A stretch of 64,000 nt of DNA from Apoderus coryli (taxonomy: Eukaryota; Arthropoda; Insecta; Coleoptera; Attelabidae): contig OU452211.1 of NCBI GenBank assembly GCA_911728435.2, positions 14,304,428-14,368,427 on the forward strand, given 5' to 3'. Made by a program: the position numbers and the translations under genes. Numbering within the stretch: the first letter of the stretch is position 1; the number at the start of each line of letters is the position of its first letter. Positions 21,968 through 32,017 of this stretch are shown one piece after another. The notes below the pieces were generated by a model that saw only the letters and a list, made by a program, of their open reading frames with translations, had not been told where the DNA came from and did not search any database.

Positions 21968-22336
21968 TTAAGATGTTTCCTAAATAGCATTTATATTTTA
22001 TTTATTAGAAGAATTTGGTTTCCTGGTTAGTGGCTTTTCCTCGAACCGCGTTAATAGGGTACCGAAAATAGGTAAGTTTTGTTATTGTTATTATACATGT
22101 TTGTTTTATTTATGTACATAGGTACGAATTTGGTGTGATGTTAAGTTATTATTTAATTGTATTGCCTGCGCATTTGGTATTAGTAGGTACCTAATAGGAT
22201 TTTTAAAAATAATTTTAATAACAAAATAACTAAAGAGGTTAATTTTTTTTACCTGAATTCAAACTTACACGGCCTTAAATGTGCGTTTATTTCAAAATGA
22301 TTTAGTGCCTTGAAATAAAATTGCTACTAAAATAGG

Positions 22337-22375
22337 TATAAAAACAACATGGTTTATTACTGAACACTTCAGTAT
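22337..22375 (+). promoter_or_regulatory. TATA box plus Inr upstream of the WRYW gene
   Basis: TATAAAA at 22337-22343 and TCAGT at 22369-22373 put the predicted start A at 22371, 34 bp from the first T. TCAGT is the core arthropod initiator. The 5' leader would be about 224 nt. Confidence 0.55.
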
Positions 22376-22594
22376 CTGTTTCGACTGAAAGTTTTAACAG
22401 CTCTAAAATTTGAGTGAACTTTTATAATTTTGAAAGTGACAGTGATTGTTTATTGAAGGCAATAAGCGTTATAGTGAAGTAAAGAATATTCAGAAGATCT
22501 ACGTTTTGTGCAGCAAAGCTACGGGAACAAGTTTGCGAGAATTTGACTAATTTTCAGTTGAAACATTCGTTTTCGAAAGTGTTTAAAGAGATTC

Positions 22595-23032
22595 ATGGGT
22601 GACTATATTCGCAGAACACCGAATATGTCTGAGGAAGCTGTTGCTAGTAGTTCGTGTGACGTGGAAAGGAAGGTTGATGTAATTAATTGGACACCCGGGC
22701 GTAGTGATTTTTATGATGGATGTATGGGGGCCCAGTCGCAACAGGAAATAAACTATATGCAACCGTTCAGAAAACGAAAACTCAACCCAAAAATACTAAT
22801 GAAGAAAAGACTGAATTTCGAAGAAGAAGAAAAGTCTCCGTCGACGAACAGTGAAAACAAACATTTTGAATTCCATTACAAAAATAGCCGCGAAAATAAT
22901 ACAAACGATGTTGACAAAGATAATGGTACATTCCAGATGCAAAACTCACCAATAGCGGAACGTCCGAAATTGATGACAACATCGCCTCAAGAAGTGCGTG
23001 ATCAGAATAATAAGTTTTGGCGATACTGGTAG
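22595..23032 (+). CDS. Small basic/acidic protein with C-terminal WRYW
   Basis: I do not recognise the family. It is a 145-residue single open frame preceded by a TATA+Inr promoter. The first ATG (GATTCATGG) has an acceptable context; a second in-frame ATG lies at codon 11. No signal peptide or membrane segment is visible. Features: a Ser/Glu-rich N-terminus, a basic patch FRKRKLNPKILMKKRLNF (about 58-76) that could be a nuclear signal and contains a KxLxF-type cyclin-docking match, an acidic EEEEK run, an Asn/Asp/Lys-rich linker, and a C-terminus ending FWRYW. The last four residues resemble the Groucho-recruiting WRPW/WRPY ends of Hairy/E(spl) and Runt proteins, but there is no bHLH. AATAAA signals lie at 23185 and 23271. 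A role as a transcriptional co-regulator is inference only. Confidence 0.6.
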   Translation: MGDYIRRTPNMSEEAVASSSCDVERKVDVINWTPGRSDFYDGCMGAQSQQEINYMQPFRKRKLNPKILMKKRLNFEEEEKSPSTNSENKHFEFHYKNSRENNTNDVDKDNGTFQMQNSPIAERPKLMTTSPQEVRDQNNKFWRYW

Positions 23033-23848
23033 GATGGAATGGGATCGCGACTTAGTATTTGGACTTACAAATATTTTTAAATAATGTTACGTACCACGTA
23101 AAGTACCCTTTAGTTTAATTTATTTGCGTACCGGTAAGTCAATATTATCATACATTTACGATGACGTTAAAATGACAAGGACATAATAAATGTTTAATTG
23201 AATTGACAGATAATTATTTAATAATTGCGTGACTTTTATTGGTTCGTTAGTACCTCCTAATAATAATGTAAATAAATAAATATATATAAGTTATACTTAT
23301 TATGAAACTGATTTGTGATTTATTAGTTAAATTGTTTGAAATAAGTTTAGTTTTTTAAGTAAATATTGTGATTTTTCTCTTTAGTGTGTTGGATTTTCGA
23401 ATAGTTTTATTATTATTTTTCAAGAAATAATGCATTTTTTTTGTTTAATAATCATTTGGTTTCACATTCAAATAATTTTCATGCTAGCAACAATATAGAG
23501 TTGATATGAAACGGCGACAGTCAACACATCCGCGCATTGATTTATTTTTGGACAAAACCCTCGTGGTATTTTAAGTCACGACGAACCACCGCTACAATCG
23601 CAACGCAGAAAGTACCTCTATTATTGTTTTAATAAAGTTTTCCTCACGAAACTCCGGGAAACGCATTTCCAGGCCTGGACCACGCGAGCAGTGGAAAATT
23701 GGATACATTGTGAACTAAAAATCGGGTAACTCGCCTATTAACTCAACTCTTATTTTCGTTTATATTATTATCGTTTTCGCCGCCGCCATATTGCAATCGA
23801 CATCTCAATTATAAAAGAGATAGTCCATTTATCTCAACTATTTCAACG
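23033..23848. other. 3' flank of the WRYW gene and unassigned sequence
   Basis: Contains AATAAA at 23185-23190 and 23271-23280, and two TGTGAT motifs (23314-23319, 23367-23372) that match the K box of insect Notch-pathway 3' UTRs but lie beyond the first poly(A) signals. About 23500-23830 is less AT-rich (for example CGCCGCCGCCATATTG) and could be a regulatory segment; I see no ORF of note. Confidence 0.4.
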
Positions 23849-24494
23849 TTATCGAACATCTAGCAAGAATATTCGGCTTCTATTAACAGAATCAATGTAC
23901 AAGACACATAATACTATAATGATTCGCATTAAAAAATCCAAGAGATATTTATTCGCCTTTAGAAATTTTAAGCGTGCGATTTGAGCAACTGATTTATGTG
24001 GTATGTATTCAAAACTGACTTTTTCATCTAAAATAACCCCATTATTTTTGTAGATCATAATGGATATAACTTTTTTTTAAATTTGATATTACTTTAAAAC
24101 ACGTTGACATTGAAATATGAAGGAACTGATTGAACTTCATGTTCTGTGGTTTCTTTAAGATTAAATAAAGATGCAGACGTTTGATTATCCCTGGCGTAAT
24201 AGTCGGTACATTAATTGATGTAGCATTGTTAGGAATGGACTCAATAAAATATTTGTTAATAGAATCTACATAACTTAATTCCACGGGTATTGAATGTTTT
24301 GTTTTATTCTTAACTATTTGTAGGTTATGTAAGGATTTCCATAATTCCCTCCCACGGTTGTATGAAAACCTATGCAAATATGCCTTCTTTTCTCGAGATA
24401 TGGCACTATTAGTAAAATTTCTTATCTGTTTATAATACTCAAAACTTCCACTAGTCCTTTTTCTTTTATATTTTTGCTGTGCAATATTTCTCAA
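23849..24494 (-). pseudogene. Truncated non-LTR retrotransposon ORF2 fragment
   Basis: Minus-strand reading gives two pieces in different frames. The first (24494 to 24042) has the linker seen between endonuclease and RT in Jockey/CR1-like elements: YKRKRTSGSFEYYKQIRN, SREKKAYLH, GRELWKSLHNL and INKYFIES. The second (24058 to 23849) has NNGVILDEKVSFEYIPHKSV, matching the 'LGVxLDxxLSFxxHI' segment late in RT. The catalytic RT core between them is missing, so the copy carries a large internal deletion. Confidence 0.7.
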
Positions 24495-24904
24495 CTTTAA
24501 AACTTTATTTAAAAAAAATACAGCAAAGTGGATTTAAATACATATAGGAAAATTAATTAATAATCCACAATTATTGCAACAATAAAACGCAAAATAATAT
24601 TATTTACTATTTTCAATAATAATTCTAGATACATTGTGTTTGGAAGAGACGGTTTACTAAATATATCAATTAGACACCCTTAAATTGAAAAGACATCAAT
24701 CTATAGGTACAAACACATTTTATACCTTGATTTATTACCTCTAATACCGTTAATAATAAGGGATTATACTATTATCCTATACCTGATGGATAATCCCTTT
24801 TATAAAAATAAATTCGCTATATCTAAATTACCCTTTATTTTATTGCCTTATTAGCAGGTACTCACCCACCGTATTTTACAGGTAAACCACAGCGAATTAT
24901 TTTG
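24495..24904. other. AT-rich upstream region
   Basis: No coding region. A short inverted pair (AAGGGATTATAC and ATAATCCCTT near 24758-24800) is present. The right end leads into the promoter of the next gene. Confidence 0.35.
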
Positions 24905-24943
24905 TATAAAAAGTCGACCATTTCCCTAAATTTGTATTAGTTC
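24905..24943 (+). promoter_or_regulatory. TATA box plus Inr-like element upstream of 24994
   Basis: TATAAAAAG at 24905-24913 is followed by ATTAGTT, whose A at 24939 is 34 bp from the first T, the same spacing as the promoter at 22337. The predicted leader is about 55 nt. Confidence 0.5.
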
Positions 24944-24993
24944 TGTAACAGTGTTAAAACGGTGCAGAGTGTTTAAAAATTCGTTTGAAAAAA

Positions 24994-25221
24994 ATGGCCG
25001 ACGATTCGACTTTGAAAGCAATTTTAAAGCTCAAAGCAAAAATTGAAAAGTATCGAGCGTTAATGTTGGAATGCCAGCAGCATATCCGGGAAGAAGAGGG
25101 AGCAGTGGAGAAAACGGAAGAGGAAGAAGTAGAACCACCGAAGAAAAAATCAAAGCCGTCTTCAGCGCAGCAGAGACCCACCAACCATCCCCAAGTCCCA
25201 AAGGTGAGGAAGCAAACGTAG
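24994..25221 (+). CDS. Short charged coiled-coil-like protein or first exon, unknown function
   Basis: The start is the ATG in AAAATGGCC, a strong context, 55 nt after a predicted initiator. The first 45 residues (MADDSTLKAILKLKAKIEKY and on) look like an amphipathic helix or short coiled coil. They are followed by EEEEVEPPKKKSKPSS, an acidic-basic switch with a possible nuclear signal. The frame closes after 75 residues. A good donor, CCCAAAG|GTGAGG, lies at 25203/25204 in phase 0, so this may be exon 1 of a longer gene. Downstream, 300-bp repeats carry a related segment read in another frame (HQPSPSPK...TLNEEGFKDV). I do not recognise the family; it could be a live gene or a partly duplicated relic. 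Confidence 0.45.
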   Translation: MADDSTLKAILKLKAKIEKYRALMLECQQHIREEEGAVEKTEEEEVEPPKKKSKPSSAQQRPTNHPQVPKVRKQT

Positions 25222-25905
25222 CCGGCACCCTTAATGAGGAAGGCTTTAAAGATGTATAGAACGCAAGCCAAAAACTATGCTCAGGGAATATCTTATATAT
25301 GATTTTTTTATTTGATTTTATTTGTATATAGATAATTAAGATATATTTTTTATGACAAGAAACGTGCGAATGTTTCGCCGATGAATTTGACATGTTCAAG
25401 AGTGAGTTTGATTCTCTTGTTATGTTGAATTTGTTAGCGAACTGTTCTATCATGTGAAAGTTTCAAACAGCTACCAACCATCGCCAAGTCCCAAAGAAGA
25501 TGAAGTAACCGAAGCCGGCACCCTTAATGAGGAAGGCTTTAAAGATGTCCACTATGTACAGGACGCAAACCAAAAAGTATGCTTAGGGAAGATCTTATAT
25601 ATTATAATTTTTTTATTTGATTTTATTTGTATATATAATTAAGATAGATTTTTTATGACAAGAAACGTGCGAACGTTTCGCCGATGAATGTGACATGTTC
25701 AAGAGTGAGTTTGATTCTCTTGTTATGTTGAATTTGTTCTCGAACTGTTCTATCATGTGAAAGTTTCAAAGAGCCACCAACCATCGCCAAGTCCCAAAGA
25801 AGATGAAGCAACCGAAGCCGGCACCCTTAATGAGGAAGGCTTTAAAGATGTACACTATGTACAGGACTCAAACCAAAAAGTATGCTTAGGGAAGATCTTA
25901 TATAT
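25181..25905 (+). repeat. About 300-bp tandem repeats with a conserved coding-like core
   Basis: Units begin at CCAACCATC near 25181, 25474 and 25777 (periods 293 and 303), and a further unit lies at 28386 beyond the Penelope-like insertion. Each unit has a core encoding PSPSPKEDE, AGTLNEEGFKDVHYVQD and QKVCLGK, then an AT-rich spacer with ACAAGAAACGTGCGAA. Differences between units are few in the core. Confidence 0.85.
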
Positions 25906-25909
25906 TATA

Positions 25910-28212
25910 ATTTTTTTTTTTTCTTGTTTATTATTCTTGAACCTTGTTCTTCAATTTCTTTCTTTTTTTTTTTCCTTTTCTTGGGATGAGGTTCACAAAT
26001 TTAAAAAAATATTTTTTTTTTGAAACTATTCCTTTAATCGTTTCATGTCATCATTTTTTTATTTCCAACGTTTCGACTAGACTCGGCTAGTCTTTTTCAA
26101 GAAATTCTGAAATTTCGTCTACAATCAGTAACATAAAACACTTAAAAATATAAGAATACATATATGTATAAAACATTACGTTAACACAAAAAATTACAAT
26201 TACCTTTCTTTTCCAATACATAAACATTTCTTTTTTCTTTTATTTTTATATTATTACATTTTTTGTTTTTAAGTAGGTACGTATACGAGTACACGACCTT
26301 GTTCTACAATCTGACAAATAAATTTTTAGTAGGATCTGAACAAAATTTTAAATGGCAAAACTAATGTGTGATAAAATGATTAAATATTTTTTTTGTTGAT
26401 ACATTGAAAACGAGGGGTGTTCAGCAATTTTTGTTATTATTTATAGTTTTTATATGATGTTATTATATATCTGACTTAGGAATTGAATGTCTGTTCTGTC
26501 ATTGATACTATGTTCATTTTTTTTATGTGAATCATCTCCAGCATTTCCCTCTTTTTGTTATTGGCCTCCTTTAATAAAATTGAAGTGGCATCAAAATCAA
26601 ATTCATGGTTATAAGCTTCAATGTGTTTTTTAAGAGCTGTTTTACCGGAGTTTGGATTCCTATGATTTGCAAGCCGCTTCTCGAGATATTGTTTTGTTTG
26701 GCCAATGTATACTCCTTCGCAACCCTTACAAGGTATTTCATACACAACATGGGTATTTTTAATTTTTGGAGTTTTTGATTTTAGTTTAGTGTATACTTTT
26801 GATTTTAGAGTATTATTATTTTTGTGGCAGACAGTGATGTTATGTTTTTTTAATTTATTTTTTAACATAAGGGAGCGACATATAATTATTATTACTGCAA
26901 ATAGATTGCTATTGGGACTCTCGTTATAGAATTTGTGAATTCTTTTTTTGAAAATTTTTTGTATTAAATTTTGTGGATAAGAATTTTTTATAAGTGCATT
27001 TTTTGCTTTAGTAATTGCCTCTTCTCGATATTCGGGATCTGTTAACTTGATTGCTTTGTCAGCAAGTCCAATAACAACACTTTTTTATGGCTAAACGAAT
27101 GGCCAGAGTTATAGTTTACATATCTTTGAGACCAAGTCGGTTTGGTGTACCACATCGTTCGAATTTTATTATTTGTTCTAATAAGAGTGGTATCGAGAAA
27201 ATTTATTTGGTTGTTGTTTTCAACTTCTATTGTGAATTGCAATTTTGGATGATAGGAATTGAATACGTTTAGGGTGTTATTGATGTCTTTCTCGGGGATC
27301 AAAGCAATACAATCATCAACGTATCTGAAAAAGAATACCGGCCTGGATTGGAGTGATTGGATAACAGTGCTCTCTAAATCGTCCATCACAATTTGCGCTA
27401 CAACGCTCGATATGGATGCACCCATAGCAACACCATCAACCTGTTTGTAAAGTTCGTTTTCAAATTGAAAATAAGTGGTGGATAAGGTAAACTCTATTGC
27501 CTTTTTAAATTCAGGGAGAGGAATGTCTGTATGTTTTTTTATTTCATTCCATTTTTTGTCGATTATTTGGAGAGCAAGGTCTATGGGGATATTTGTATAT
27601 AAGGCCAGAACATCTAGCGATATGAGGACGTGTTGATCTGGTACGTTTATATCGTTTATTTTCTTTTTGAAATCCCACGAATCTTTTATGTAGTAATCAT
27701 TGTCATTAATTATATTTTGCAAAATATTTTTTAAGAAGTCTGCTAGTGGCTTTGTCGGAGCTTGTGTACACGATACGATAGGTCGCAATGGCACGCCGGC
27801 CTTGTGTAATTTTGGCAAGCCATACAACTTTGGTGGTAAGGAGTTGTGCTTTACTAATTTTTTTGCCAGAATCGGAGAGATGTAACCTTTTTCCTCCCAA
27901 TCTTTTATGAATTTATTTTGTTTTGTTTGGAAAGACCCCGTTGGATCGCGGTTAATTTTTTGATATGTGGAATCATCGGTAAGTAAATTATTCATCTTTT
28001 GAATGTATTCAGTTTTTTCCATGATAACAGTTTTATTCGATTTATCTGGCAAGAGAATGACAATGAAAAAAGACTAGCCGAGTCTAGTCGAAACGTTGGA
28101 AATAAAAAAATGATGACATAAAACGATTAAAGGAATAGTTTCAAAAAAAAAAAAATATTTTTTTAAATTTGTGAACCTCATCCCAAGAAAAGGAAAAAAA
28201 AAAGAAAGAAAT
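25910..28212 (-). mobile_element. Penelope-like element flanked by about 145-bp inverted repeats
   Basis: The element interrupts the third 300-bp repeat: host-repeat sequence stops at about 25910 and resumes at about 28212, with an ATAATTTTTTT-like stretch on both sides that may be the target duplication. Inverted repeats at 25953-26096 and 28065-28212 contain CCAACGTTTCGACTAGACTC. Between them lie RT and GIY-YIG coding regions on the minus strand. Inverted terminal copies beside a 5'-truncated body are a known Penelope arrangement. Confidence 0.85.
26476..28073 (-). pseudogene. Penelope-like RT plus GIY-YIG endonuclease, one frameshift
   Basis: From right to left: LPDKSNKTVIMEKTEYIQKM (the usual 'ADKxxxxV' region), LPPKLYGLPKLHK, LRPIVSC, LDVLALYTNIP (RT motif A), GVAMGASISS, RYVDDCIAL (motif C) and LDTTLIR. 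A one-base loss in a six-T run at 27081-27086 shifts the frame. In the next frame the protein continues through ADKAIKLTDPEYREEA to the GIY-YIG nuclease, HVVYEIPCKGCEGVYIGQTK followed by LEKRLANHR, and ends at 26476. The N-terminal part is absent because the element starts at its inverted repeat. Penelope RTs are telomerase-like and use GIY-YIG for target cleavage. Confidence 0.88.
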
Positions 28213-28680
28213 ATAATTTTTTTATTTTATTTTATTTGTATATATAATTAAGATAGATTTTTTATGACAAGAAACGTGCGAACGTTTCGCCGATGAATTT
28301 GACATGTTCAAGAGTGAGTTTGATTTTCTTGTTATGTTGAATTTGTTAGCGAACTGTTCTATCATGTGAAAGTTTCAAACAGCCACCAACCATCGCCAAG
28401 TCCCAAAGAAGATGAAGCAGCCGAAGCCGGCACCCTTAATGAGGAAGGCTTTAAAGATGTACACTATGTACAGGACGCAAACCAAAAAGTATGCTTAGGG
28501 AAGATCTTATATATTATATTTATTTTATTTTATTTGTATATATTATTAAGATATATTTTTTATGACAAGAAACGTGCGAACGTTTCGCCAATGAATTTGA
28601 CATGTTTAAGAGTGAGTTTGATTCTCTTGTTATGTTGAATTTGTTAGCGAACTGTTCTAACATGTGAAAGTTTCAAACAT
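28212..28680 (+). repeat. Right-hand 300-bp repeat units after the Penelope-like insertion
   Basis: The interrupted spacer resumes at about 28212, and a full unit core lies at 28380-28510, encoding PSPSPKEDEAAEAGTLNEEG and GFKDVHYVQD. The last spacer ends at about 28680, where the foldback element begins. Confidence 0.8.
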
Positions 28681-29616
28681 AGAAAATTCTATAAAAGGGT
28701 CAGCAAAAATTTGTATACGTGATTACTCAAAAACCACCGGATTTTAAATACATTTGGTACGAAAATACTACAGGATATTTATAGATGGTGATTAACATTG
28801 AGCGGAGGCAAGGGGTTTAAAAGACTGTTCATAAAATTAAAAAAATCAAGTTCTTCAACTTATCCGAAATATTGAATAATTGTTTGTGCGTTTAATTAAA
28901 AATCACCTAAAATATTTAACCTAAACAATTAGACCACATTGACATTCGAAAAAAGTGTAAAATGGGGTAAAAAGGTTAGACAAAACGAATTTCTTAAACA
29001 TAGCAGAAATATTGACTAGTTATTTATAGTTTTGATAGAATATAACCTATAAAATGTGTTATAAATAACTTGTTTTCATAGACGTTCGTAAATAGTGTAA
29101 AAGGGGTCAAAATAAAAAAAAATACCTTTTAAACTTATTCGAGTTGTGATAGACTATAACCTAAAAAATGTTCACACAGGCGTTCGAAAATAGTGTAAAA
29201 AATAGTCAAAAACGAAAAAAAAATGTATCCGAAATATAACAGAAAATTGGCTAAATATATATAGCTGTGATATAAGGTAACCTACAACATGCAGCATAAC
29301 AATTTTGTTTACATAGGCGTTCGTAAATAGTAGAAAAGGGGGATAAAATAAATTTTCTAATAAAACTAAAAAAAATCAACTATTTTGCGTACAAGAACTT
29401 GGCCTAGAAGATCTGAATTATAAAATTTGTACGTATATAAATAGTGCCTCCAAAGAGAGGAAAAAGAAACAAAACCCGATACTTAAAAAAATAGCTGATG
29501 TCTAAAACAAAAAAAATATATATAAATTTTAAATAAATGACAAAAAGGTCATAAAATTATTACTTTTACACTTAGATATAGAGAGCTATTCGTGCCTCGA
29601 GGGCAACAGTTTATTT

Positions 29617-29845
29617 TGTGTACAAACACACACACAGACAGACAGACTTCCATTTAGAAATGGTCTTAATTGTCTCAGCGAACTTCAAAATGGTTATATC
29701 CGTCTTTGTCGCAATATTCTTTAGCGCGTTCACAATACTTTCCCTGTGCGAAAAAGTAAAAATTTGCCAGAGCTGGGAATCGAACCCTGAACCTTCCGCA
29801 TGCGAAGCGAACGCTCTATCAATGACGCCACTGATCCCTCTTTGA
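29617..29845 (-). repeat. tRNA-derived SINE (tRNA-Ala-like head)
   Basis: Minus-strand 29845 to 29769 contains an A-box-like GTGGCGTCATTGATAGAGC, an anticodon-arm-like CGCTTCGCATGCGGAAG and a perfect B box GGTTCGATTCC, as in tRNA-Ala(CGC)-derived SINEs. The body (GTGAACGCG, then AATTAAGACCATTT and GGAAGTCTGTCTGTCTGT) ends in a CTGT/GTGT microsatellite and recurs at 42010-42165. The tRNA part has an altered D-arm, so it is not a functional tRNA. Confidence 0.75.
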
Positions 29846-31842
29846 AAACATTGTACTTTAATTGTAATAAGATAGGTTCCAACTATTTTTTTAGTGCCAA
29901 ATAAAAGTCAAATCTCCACAAAAATAAATTTAATAAAAATCTATAACTATTTTCCAAACATGTTTCGGAACTCAATATAGTTGCATCATCAGTGGCGAAA
30001 AGAGAAACTTTACTAAATCAAACTTTCAAATTTCTATTGACGTCTGGAAATACATTTATCGGTAAACACATGGCAGTAACTAATTGTACTATGAACAACT
30101 CATCTTTTCATGGAAAATAAACTGTTGCTCTCGAGGCACGAATAGCTCTCGATATTTAAGTGTAAAAGTAATAATTTTATGACCGTAATGTCATTTATCT
30201 AAATTTAATAAATTTTTGTTTTATTTTAGACATCAGCTAATTTTTTAAGTATCGGGTTTTGTTCATTTTTCTTCTCTTTGGAGGCACTATTTATACGTAC
30301 ATATTTTATATTTCAGATCTTCTAGGCCAAGTTCTTGTACGCAAAATAATTGATTTTTTTTAGTTTTATTATAAAATTTATTTTGCCCCCTTTTCTGCTA
30401 TTTACGAACCACTAAGTAAACAAAATTCTTATGCTGCATGTTGTAGGTTATCTTATAGCAAAGCTATATATAAGTAGCCAATTTTTCTGCTATATTTGGA
30501 AAAACATTTTTTTTTCGTTTTTGACCCTTTGTCAAACGCCTGTCTGAACCAGTTCATTTATGTAACATTTTTTAGGATATATTCTATCACAACTACGAAA
30601 AATTATTCCGTATTCCAAATAAGTTTAGGATGTATATATGTTTTTATATTGACCCCTTTTACACTATTTACGAACGCCTGTGAAAAACAAGTTATTTATA
30701 ACACATTTTTTAGGTTATATTCTATCAAAGCTATAAATAACTAGTCAATATTTCTGCTATGTTTAAGAAATTCGTTTTTTCTAACCTTATTACCCCATTT
30801 TACACTTTTTTCGAATGTCAATGTGGTCTAATTGTTTAGGTTAAATACTTTAGGTTATGTTTAATTAAACGCACAAAAAATTATTCAATATTCCGGATAA
30901 GTTTAAGACCTATGTCTTGCCTACGCTGAATGTTAATCACCACCTATAAATATCATGTAGTACTTTCGTACCAAATGTGGTTAAAATCCGTTAAGTGGTT
31001 TTTGAGTTATCACGAATACAAATTTTTTCTTACCCTTTTATAGAATTTTCACGGACGCCTATGGTACATACATTTTTGTCGTGTATTTTTAACACCAATT
31101 CAACTTAAATATAAAAAATTTTACATTTTACTTTTTTTTAATTTTCCCCTTTTTCTACTATTTACGAACGCCTATGTAAATAAAAAATTTATGCTGCATT
31201 TTTTAGGTTATCTTATATCAAAGCTATAGATAATTAGCCAATTTTTCTGGTACCTATATTTGGGAAACGTTTTTTTTTTTTGTTTTTGACCCTTTTTTTT
31301 AAACTAGTTTCGAACGCCTGTGTGAACCAATTCTTTTATGGAATATTTTTTAGCTTATATTGTATCACAGCTATGAAAAATTATTCCATATTTCGAATAA
31401 GTTTAGGAAATATATATTTTTTATGTTTTGACCATTTTTTTTACTATTTACGAACGCCTATGCAAGTAAGTTATTTATAACACATTTTATAGGTTATATT
31501 CTATTAAAGCTATAAATAATTAGTTAATAGTTCTGCTATGTTTAAGAAGTACGTTTTTTTTAAATATTTTTTACCCAATTTTACACTATTTTCGAACGCC
31601 AATGTGGTATAATATTTTATGTTAAATATTTTAGGTCATATTCAATTAAATGCGTAAAAAATTATGCAGTATTTCGGATAAGTTTAAGAACTATGAATTT
31701 TTTTAATTTTTGAACCCTCTTCTAAACCCCTTACCTACGCTCAATGTTTCCCAAAATCTAATCAGCTCCTTGCCATGTCCAATAGTATTTTTGTACCAAA
31801 TTTGGTTAAAATCTGTTAAGCCGTTTTTGCGTTTTCGTGCAT

Positions 31843-31884
<42 letters not shown>

Positions 31885-31900
31885 TGACAGGCAGACAGAC
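31843..31900 (+). repeat. (CAGA)n microsatellite
   Basis: About 14 tandem CAGA/GACA units with two interruptions, at the end of the foldback arm copy. Confidence 0.95.
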
Positions 31901-32017
31901 ATTTTTTAAAACTACTTAATTATGTATAAAATGACCAAAAACAAGTATTTCCGGTGAAATTAAAAACAATTTTTTTTTCATGAAACTAATAGTCTCCATA
32001 TATACATATATTACATA

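Larger units (their letters stand above)
28682..31920. mobile_element. Foldback-type element with arms built of about 125-bp subrepeats
   Basis: The left arm (28682-29611) and right arm (30118-31050) are imperfect inverted copies of about 930 bp, beginning AATTCTATAAAAGGGT and ending with its complement. Each arm consists of subrepeats of about 120-130 bp with TTTACGAACGCC, AGGTTATATTCTATC and AAAGCTATAAATAA. A further arm-like segment in the right-arm orientation lies at 31065-31920. The loop holds a SINE. No transposase is encoded. Long modular inverted arms resemble Foldback/Galileo elements in architecture; relatedness is not shown. Confidence 0.75.

Noticed and set aside
29618..29845. 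75-aa ORF on the plus strand with THRQTD
   Set aside because: It is the antisense of the SINE and its microsatellite. A similar false ORF lies at 41930-42172.
29769..29845. Functional tRNA-Ala gene
   Set aside because: D-arm and acceptor stem do not pair properly, and SINE body sequence follows directly.
28682..31050. Foldback arms as an rRNA or other structural RNA gene
   Set aside because: The inverted copies are made of degenerate modules with no rRNA core sequence.
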